DNA from: Bartonella queenslandensis
GTDB lineage: Bacteria > Pseudomonadota > Alphaproteobacteria > Rhizobiales > Rhizobiaceae
NCBI RefSeq assembly: GCF_018155095.1
Contig: NZ_NAAI01000007.1
Span: forward strand, 1-64,000
DNA: 64,000 nucleotides
Direction: 5' to 3'
Made by a program: the position numbers and the translations under genes. Each line of letters opens with the position of its first letter. The stretch's first letter is position 1. Under the pieces are notes generated by a model that did not search any database, was not told the DNA's origin, and saw only the letters and a program-made list of their open reading frames with translations. This document shows, in pieces, positions 59,146 to 64,000 of the stretch.

Positions 59146-59673
59146 ATGAAAAAAATATTGTTATCATTATTAGTTTCTATGGCATTTTTAATGTATAAAA
59201 GCTGTGCATTAGCGCTATCAACAAAAGTAAATATTTATAAACTAGAAGATAATAATTCCAAAAAGGCTATTGGTAGCATTAAAATTGAAGAAAATGCACA
59301 CGGTTTAATTTTTATCCCTAATTTATCTGCTTTACCAGAAGGGATGCATGGTTTTCACGTACATGTAAATCCTTCATGTGATACAAAAGATGGTATAATT
59401 GGTGGAAGTGCAGGTGGACATTATGACCCTGAGCATACCGGAAAACATTTAGGACCTTATAATGTCAATGGTCATCTCGGTGATTTACCAACACTTTATG
59501 TTGATAAGCAAGGGAATGCTACGATGAGCGTTCTTGCTCCGCGATTGAAAAAAATCTCTGAAATTACAGGGCGCTCGTTAATGATTCATTTAGGCGCTGA
59601 TAATCAATCAGATAAACCATTACCGCTTGGTGGAGGTGGAGCACGTCTGGCGTGCGGCATTATTGAAAAATAA
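59146..59673 (+). CDS. sodC: Periplasmic Cu,Zn superoxide dismutase
   Basis: Converts superoxide in the periplasm. 175 aa with signal peptide about 1-23 (cut near ALA-LS), then GMHGFHVHVNPSCDTKDG, AGGHYDPEHTGKHLG, HLGDLPTLYVD and IHLGADNQSDKPLPLGGGG ending RLACGIIEK. All metal ligands and the disulfide cysteines (SCD, LACG) are present. ATG 59146 follows AAGG; the earlier TTG at 59104 would precede a non-signal sequence. Flanked on both sides by AT-rich gene-poor DNA. Confidence 0.95.
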   Translation: MKKILLSLLVSMAFLMYKSCALALSTKVNIYKLEDNNSKKAIGSIKIEENAHGLIFIPNLSALPEGMHGFHVHVNPSCDTKDGIIGGSAGGHYDPEHTGKHLGPYNVNGHLGDLPTLYVDKQGNATMSVLAPRLKKISEITGRSLMIHLGADNQSDKPLPLGGGGARLACGIIEK

Positions 59674-59938
59674 AGAGAGTCTTGTGCTAACCTGTGATAG
59701 TGCGCACTCTCTTCAATTATAATATAAGATGTAATAGGAGTTTATTCTTTATATTTTAATAAATTAAGTAAATTATGTAACTATTTGAAAAAATGATACT
59801 TTTTTGAATATTTAATACAGATAATAAACAACTTAATAATATCAGAATGAACAGTGAACGGAACTGAGAAAATAACAAGATAAATTCTTTATAAGAAGAC
59901 TTCAACACGATAAATGGTATTTTCAATGCTTGCTTTAA
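59674..59938. other. Intergenic region after sodC
   Basis: 265 bp. AGAGAGT and ACTCTCT at about 59674-59712 could pair around a long loop as a weak terminator. No ORF is supported. Confidence 0.35.
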
Positions 59939-60040
59939 CCTGTAAGCATCCTTCATTTGTGGAGAATTAATTTTCCAATTTTTTTCTTATGGTGTTTCTT
60001 TGCTGTTGCTGCTTTTTTTATCAATCAGAGGCTTCATATA
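59939..60040 (+). pseudogene. Decayed fragment of pcs
   Basis: About 100 bp on the plus strand align, with roughly a dozen mismatches by eye and one base missing, to pcs coding sequence at 55482-55583 (minus strand). The frame reads RINFPIFFLWCFF, where pcs has RINFPIFLLWCFF; the missing base then shifts the frame. No start, upstream or downstream part is preserved. Being inverted and 4 kb away, it is a remnant of a duplicated or imported pcs. Confidence 0.85.
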
Positions 60041-60382
60041 GAATCAGCAAAGTTTAATTCCATTCTCTACAGTGACAAATATATAGTAAATTATAGTCAT
60101 TAAATCTAGTATCTAATAAATCACACCCTCCGCATAAAGTTAAATAGATTTAAAATAGAATTTTCATCCATCACAGCTTGGTGCAGACACAAAAAATTTA
60201 TTGATTCAATATTAGTATAATCGCTTGAAATTATTTAATACTGTAATAGTTATAATCTATAATTTAAGTAAAAAAGACTAATTATCATTGTAATTAATAT
60301 AATCAGTCAAATAAAGTAGTTAGAGTAATTTTTATACTCTGAACGAAATAGCTTTTAAACTATAGAGACTTTTTAATACCCC
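60041..60382. other. Intergenic region before the HrgA-like gene
   Basis: About 340 bp, AT-rich. It contains ACACCCTCCGCATAAAG near 60123, which resembles ACACCCTTCACATAAA near 46380 in the other gene-poor gap. No ORF. Confidence 0.4.
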
Positions 60383-61321
60383 TCATGGATACATATGATC
60401 CCAATCGGATGCTCGCATCTCGCCGGTTTGATAAAATTGACGAATGAGCTTGATATAATGAAGAAAGTCTTTGTTTTCCTCCACTAGTCTATTAGCAGTA
60501 TCCCAATCAATATCACGACGTTCTTTCGCTGGAATGATGATTTCACTCTCAGAAGCGTTTTCCTTGTTGAGTCTTATAAATCCAATTCCATGCAAACTTG
60601 AAAGCATCCGAAGCTCTTTTAATGTATCAACACCTTCAACTTCACTAGCCACTAAATAACTAAAATTAGCCCATGAAGAATTGCTCACTGTTTGAAAAAA
60701 TGCTTTTCGTAAATTTGAACGATTGATGAGAATTTTTACTTCAAAAGACCAAAGCTTCGTCTTTTTATCAAAATATTGCAAAACGCAGTCTTTGATTTCA
60801 CGATTCCATTCCCTGCTTAAATCTTGTATCCCTACGAGATCTGGATAAAGCCATTTATTCCCACCAGAACCATGTTTATTACGAGAACATTTCTCATTAA
60901 TGCGCTTGCTGTAAACTGAAAGCTCTGACCATAAAAATTTAGATAAAAACGGATAAAGATCATATTCTTTAACAGAAACATCTTCTGTCTTACCTTCTTC
61001 ATAGTCCTCTGCTGCATCAATTTCAGCGCTATCTGTTTGTTTAGTAAAATAATACTGCCGTGGTCGACCTTCAGTGGTTTTAATTTCTGGATAACGCTTT
61101 TGTAATTGAGGACGTTTTGCTCCTATTTCAGCGACAATTTGCTGAATAAGATCCGAATCACTATTAAGGGGAGTGATCGTTGCCGTTGAATTCTTTTGTT
61201 TTTGGCGACATTTTTCTGTATAATTTTCAAATATCCATTGCGCAATTTCTCGAGCTGTAAATTTTTTTGTCGGATTTTTTTTTAAAAAATTAAAAACAGT
61301 GTTTGTTAAATTCAAAGTCAT
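60383..61321 (-). CDS. HrgA/COG2958-type HARE-HTH protein with PD-(D/E)XK-like core
   Basis: A 312-aa protein. N-terminal about 1-95 is a HARE-HTH-like winged helix (FTAREIAQWIFENY, then IGAKRPQLQKRYPEI and RPRQYYFT). The centre and C-terminus keep a nuclease-like pattern: YPDLVG with Pro160-Asp161, then SFEVKI with Glu194-x-Lys196, after the predicted strand spacing of a PD-(D/E)XK fold. An acidic linker (about 97-118) joins them. HrgA-like proteins are found in restriction-modification loci, and here it lies 424 bp downstream of a restriction helicase on the same strand. Role and target not known. Confidence 0.75.
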   Translation of the reverse strand: MTLNLTNTVFNFLKKNPTKKFTAREIAQWIFENYTEKCRQKQKNSTATITPLNSDSDLIQQIVAEIGAKRPQLQKRYPEIKTTEGRPRQYYFTKQTDSAEIDAAEDYEEGKTEDVSVKEYDLYPFLSKFLWSELSVYSKRINEKCSRNKHGSGGNKWLYPDLVGIQDLSREWNREIKDCVLQYFDKKTKLWSFEVKILINRSNLRKAFFQTVSNSSWANFSYLVASEVEGVDTLKELRMLSSLHGIGFIRLNKENASESEIIIPAKERRDIDWDTANRLVEENKDFLHYIKLIRQFYQTGEMRASDWDHMYP

Positions 61322-61745
61322 ATGTAAAACAGCCCACTTTTATCTTCTGGATATCTCATTATATTCAGATGTTTCAAAAGAAAAAACAACAAACTGTTTA
61401 TTTTTTTTGAAAAAAGCTGTCTATAAAATTAAAATATTTTTCTGAATTTATAACTATAAACTCAAGTTTTTCATATAAAGAAAGTAAGATTATATTTTCA
61501 TCAAAAATTGTAAATGAGCTGTAAATTCCTATAAAAAAGCATAATCTTGTATAATTATTCTATATATTTTTTCCTTTTTATTTTAATGTTTTTAGAAAAA
61601 ATAATAATTTTCTACTTTAAGAAATCCCTAATATTTTAAAATTAATGATGCGATAATGCAGGAAATTAAAAATAATATTTAAATATCTGATTGCCCTTCA
61701 CATCCGTTAATTAAAAAACTTATGTATTTTTTTTGAAGCAAAAAG
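61322..61745. other. Gap between restriction helicase and HrgA-like gene
   Basis: 424 bp, very AT-rich, without ORF. Unusual for a restriction operon, in which genes usually abut. It may hold a promoter for the HrgA-like gene or be a decayed gene. Confidence 0.45.
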
Positions 61746-64000
61746 TTATGAGCTCTCAAGTATAGATTCTGAAACGGTAAACTCTGCGCACAAACCTTCA
61801 AAACTACTACTTGCTTTAATAGAATCATGGGGAATAAGAACATAATACCATTTTTTACCGCCATAAGTAGCCGCATAGTGCGTTGCATGACAACACCATT
61901 GGACTGCAGCTTTTTTCTTTTGTAAAACAAGAGAGTTTTGCATTTCAGAGGCTTTTTTAGGCTCACAAAGATATTTGGCATCCTTCGTTTCCACAACAAA
62001 GTCCGGTTCATAAGTTGATCCTTTATCATACTCTATTTTGAAAAAACCTCGAGCGGGTTTCATCCATTTCAATACTTGCGCATCATCCTCTAATATTTGA
62101 GCAAATCGTAATTCTCCTTCTACTGAATCAAACTTTTGCAAAGGATAACAGCATTTGCTAAAACCGCTGAATACAAGTTTTTTAATATCATTTTTAATGG
62201 CAGGAATATTACGAAAATCAAGAGGAAATGTTCCTTGCGGCGACACATAATGGATAGGCGTTAAAGTTGTAAAACCTCGTATCACTTTGACCTCATAATT
62301 TTTTTGCGTTTCCCATTGATGCTCTCTTAATTGCGCAATAATAAAATCATTCAGCTTATGCTGATAATGAATTAACACGTTCTCAACAGCAGCATCATTG
62401 GGTAAGTAAGATCGGAAATGCTCTACCATCTGACCAGCTAATTTTCGTAATAACAGCGTATGACTATCATAATCGATAAAATCATTATCAATTAAACCAC
62501 GAATGATATAATTTTCGAGATGAGGCTCTTTAATATATTCATCCTTAGAAGTGAGAAAAATGCTTTTGTGAGTACGCAATTCTCGAATTAAAAGCTCTTT
62601 ACTAACAGGTTGCAAATTTAAGCTTTCTAGATTTTTCAAATCAAAATCAGAAAAACCATAAGTAACTTCACGTGAAGGTACGCGTACAATATTGGGAATA
62701 TCTATAATTAATTCTGGTAATTTTTTTGTTAGAATTGTAACCACTTTTAATACAAGAGACTTTTGTGATGAATACGCAATATCCATGATTTTATTACTAA
62801 TTTTTTCTTGTATGTGGGCAGAACAAAGCATTTGAGAACTTGGTAAATTATCATTCTCTTTAATAATATCCCATGCAATGGTAGCAATTTCTTGTTCTTC
62901 AGACGTTAATGTGAGTGAATCCGTATTAGGTAACGTGATACCTTGTAAATCAAATGTTCCATTTATATCGGAATTACGTGTTACTATCGTTTTTATAAAT
63001 AAAGATTCTGCTTGACTTGGAACCGTCACTATATCCGACTTTTCAGAGGATATATCACCTCCTATTCCAATCTCAATATGCTTTTTTATAATTGAGTTTG
63101 GATCGCTTGCACGATCAATAATATCCTGAAAACGATCATGTGCAATGATTGTTAAACGATCAATAGATTCTATACCCGTTCTACATCCATAAGGCAAACG
63201 CAATCCACGCCCAATGGTTTGCTCTGTTAAAATTTCCGAAGTCGATGCACGCAACGGTACAATAGTATAGAGATTGGTAACATCCCACCCCTCCTTTAGT
63301 TTATTAACATGAATAACAATTTCTGTTGGTTCATGAGGATCTTCAATCGCAATAAGCTTTTGAATATTTTGATCTTCTTCTATATTTGACTGATTTGTAT
63401 GAACCTCTAAAACTTTTCCCTTATAAGCTCCTGCAAAAAAATCATCTGCTTCCAATAAGTTACGCAATTTCTGTGCATGATTTGTATCTTGAGCGACAAC
63501 TAAAATAAAAGGTTTAACGAACTTTTTGTTATAATCTTTGGCATAAGTTACTAAATCTGCTTTCACGTTTTCATGTGCATGAATTGCATCTTGTAATTTA
63601 ATATATTCTAATTGCTCAGATGTATAATTTTTAGGTTGAAAGTCTTTACGTGTAGCAACAGCAGGCTCTTTTACAAAACCATCTCTCATAGCCTCTGCAA
63701 GTGAATAACTGTAAACAACATTTTTAAAATCTATAGATTTTGCACCTATTGTTTTTGGTGTTGCTGTAAGCTCTATTCCTAATAGAGGTTTTAACTCATT
63801 AATTGCCGCCGCACCAGCAGAAGCACGATAACGATGTGCTTCATCCATTAATAAAACTAAATCAGGAAGATTTGCAAGATAATCAAAATAACTTTCACCA
63901 ATCGTCTCTTGTAAGCGTTTAATGCGCGGAATACTCGATTTTAATGCACCTTTTTTATTATCCTTTGTATTAATTTTAGAAATATTAAAAATATTAATAA
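61746..64000 (-). CDS. Type III restriction enzyme-like helicase-nuclease subunit (5' end outside window)
   Basis: The frame is open to the right edge, about 750 residues. DEAHRY (Walker B) with preceding YFDYLANLPDLVLLM, GIELTATP (motif III), ILTEQTIGRGLRLPYG (motif VI) and, near the C-terminus, YEPDFVVE...CEPK, a PD-x12-ExK nuclease core (numbering from the first Met at 63848: PD 615-616, E629, K631). This is the Res layout of type III or stand-alone restriction helicases. Missing: the N-terminal Walker A, beyond 64000. No methyltransferase is visible in the window; it would be outside, if present. Confidence 0.88.
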   Translation of the reverse strand, partial: INIFNISKINTKDNKKGALKSSIPRIKRLQETIGESYFDYLANLPDLVLLMDEAHRYRASAGAAAINELKPLLGIELTATPKTIGAKSIDFKNVVYSYSLAEAMRDGFVKEPAVATRKDFQPKNYTSEQLEYIKLQDAIHAHENVKADLVTYAKDYNKKFVKPFILVVAQDTNHAQKLRNLLEADDFFAGAYKGKVLEVHTNQSNIEEDQNIQKLIAIEDPHEPTEIVIHVNKLKEGWDVTNLYTIVPLRASTSEILTEQTIGRGLRLPYGCRTGIESIDRLTIIAHDRFQDIIDRASDPNSIIKKHIEIGIGGDISSEKSDIVTVPSQAESLFIKTIVTRNSDINGTFDLQGITLPNTDSLTLTSEEQEIATIAWDIIKENDNLPSSQMLCSAHIQEKISNKIMDIAYSSQKSLVLKVVTILTKKLPELIIDIPNIVRVPSREVTYGFSDFDLKNLESLNLQPVSKELLIRELRTHKSIFLTSKDEYIKEPHLENYIIRGLIDNDFIDYDSHTLLLRKLAGQMVEHFRSYLPNDAAVENVLIHYQHKLNDFIIAQLREHQWETQKNYEVKVIRGFTTLTPIHYVSPQGTFPLDFRNIPAIKNDIKKLVFSGFSKCCYPLQKFDSVEGELRFAQILEDDAQVLKWMKPARGFFKIEYDKGSTYEPDFVVETKDAKYLCEPKKASEMQNSLVLQKKKAAVQWCCHATHYAATYGGKKWYYVLIPHDSIKASSSFEGLCAEFTVSESILESS

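Noticed and set aside
59756-59956. 66-aa minus-strand ORF after sodC
   Set aside because: Its upstream part overlaps the pcs fragment in the wrong orientation; no family or ribosome-binding site.
61679-62029. 116-aa minus-strand ORF at the end of the restriction helicase gene
   Set aside because: Alternative frame inside the clear helicase-nuclease C-terminus.

Overview
The window is an AT-rich stretch of an alphaproteobacterial chromosome. Its gene content and order look like a small-genome member of the Hyphomicrobiales, most probably Bartonella. The basis is recognition of gene families and neighbourhoods by eye (pyrB-pseudoDHOase-plsY-dprA-topA-rnr-MFS-rpmG; rlpA-dac-tmk-holB-metG-tatD-MBL; a pcs-type phosphatidylcholine synthase; a DUF3126 gene; Lrp and cold-shock genes) together with long, very AT-rich spacers. 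The species cannot be named from the sequence alone.

Layout. 1-310: the end of an AlpA/excisionase-like gene stopping about 100 bp from a tRNA-Thr, probably the edge of an element integrated at that tRNA. 0.5-3.5 kb: accB-accC and a DsbA-like gene. 3.8-8.4 kb: glpD, dusA and cobT separated by long gaps. 8.5-10.7 kb: an Lrp regulator, a uracil-DNA glycosylase-like gene, a nuclease and rpmG. 10.8-21.6 kb: a long minus-strand block (MFS, rnr, topA, dprA, plsY, pyrX-like, pyrB). 21.7-25.8 kb: an unknown 539-aa gene, ruvX, gatC and gatA. 25.85-30.7 kb: a complete branched-chain amino-acid ABC importer (livF-G-M-H and its binding protein). 31-33.2 kb: double cold-shock-domain protein, DUF192 protein and an alpha/beta hydrolase. 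33.8-40.3 kb: DUF3126, radC, map, sfsA, trmJ, murI, rpsD and ttcA. 40.7-43.2 kb: rimO and lexA. 44.5 kb: tRNA-Lys followed at once by a broken phage-type integrase. 45.1-53.5 kb: rlpA, a D,D-carboxypeptidase-like gene, tmk, holB, metG, tatD, an MBL hydrolase and a small lipoprotein. 53.9-57.6 kb: a small membrane protein, a HIBYL-CoA hydrolase-like gene, pcs and a UbiH-type hydroxylase.

From 57.6 kb onward the sequence looks accessory. It is extremely AT-rich and holds a two-gene module (PepSY-like plus glycine-zipper membrane protein), sodC, a short decayed copy of pcs, and a restriction/defence-type locus made of a HARE-HTH/PD-(D/E)XK protein of the HrgA/COG2958 kind and the C-terminal part of a type III restriction-enzyme-like helicase-nuclease that runs off the right edge.

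The most notable sequence-level oddities are a LexA whose self-cleavage site reads Ala-Ser instead of Ala-Gly, a D,D-carboxypeptidase homologue that has lost two of its three active-site motifs, a dihydroorotase homologue lacking the metal-binding HxH, an inverted pcs fragment 4 kb from the intact gene, and integrase remnants near tRNA-Lys. All homology statements are from recognition of motifs; no database search was run.
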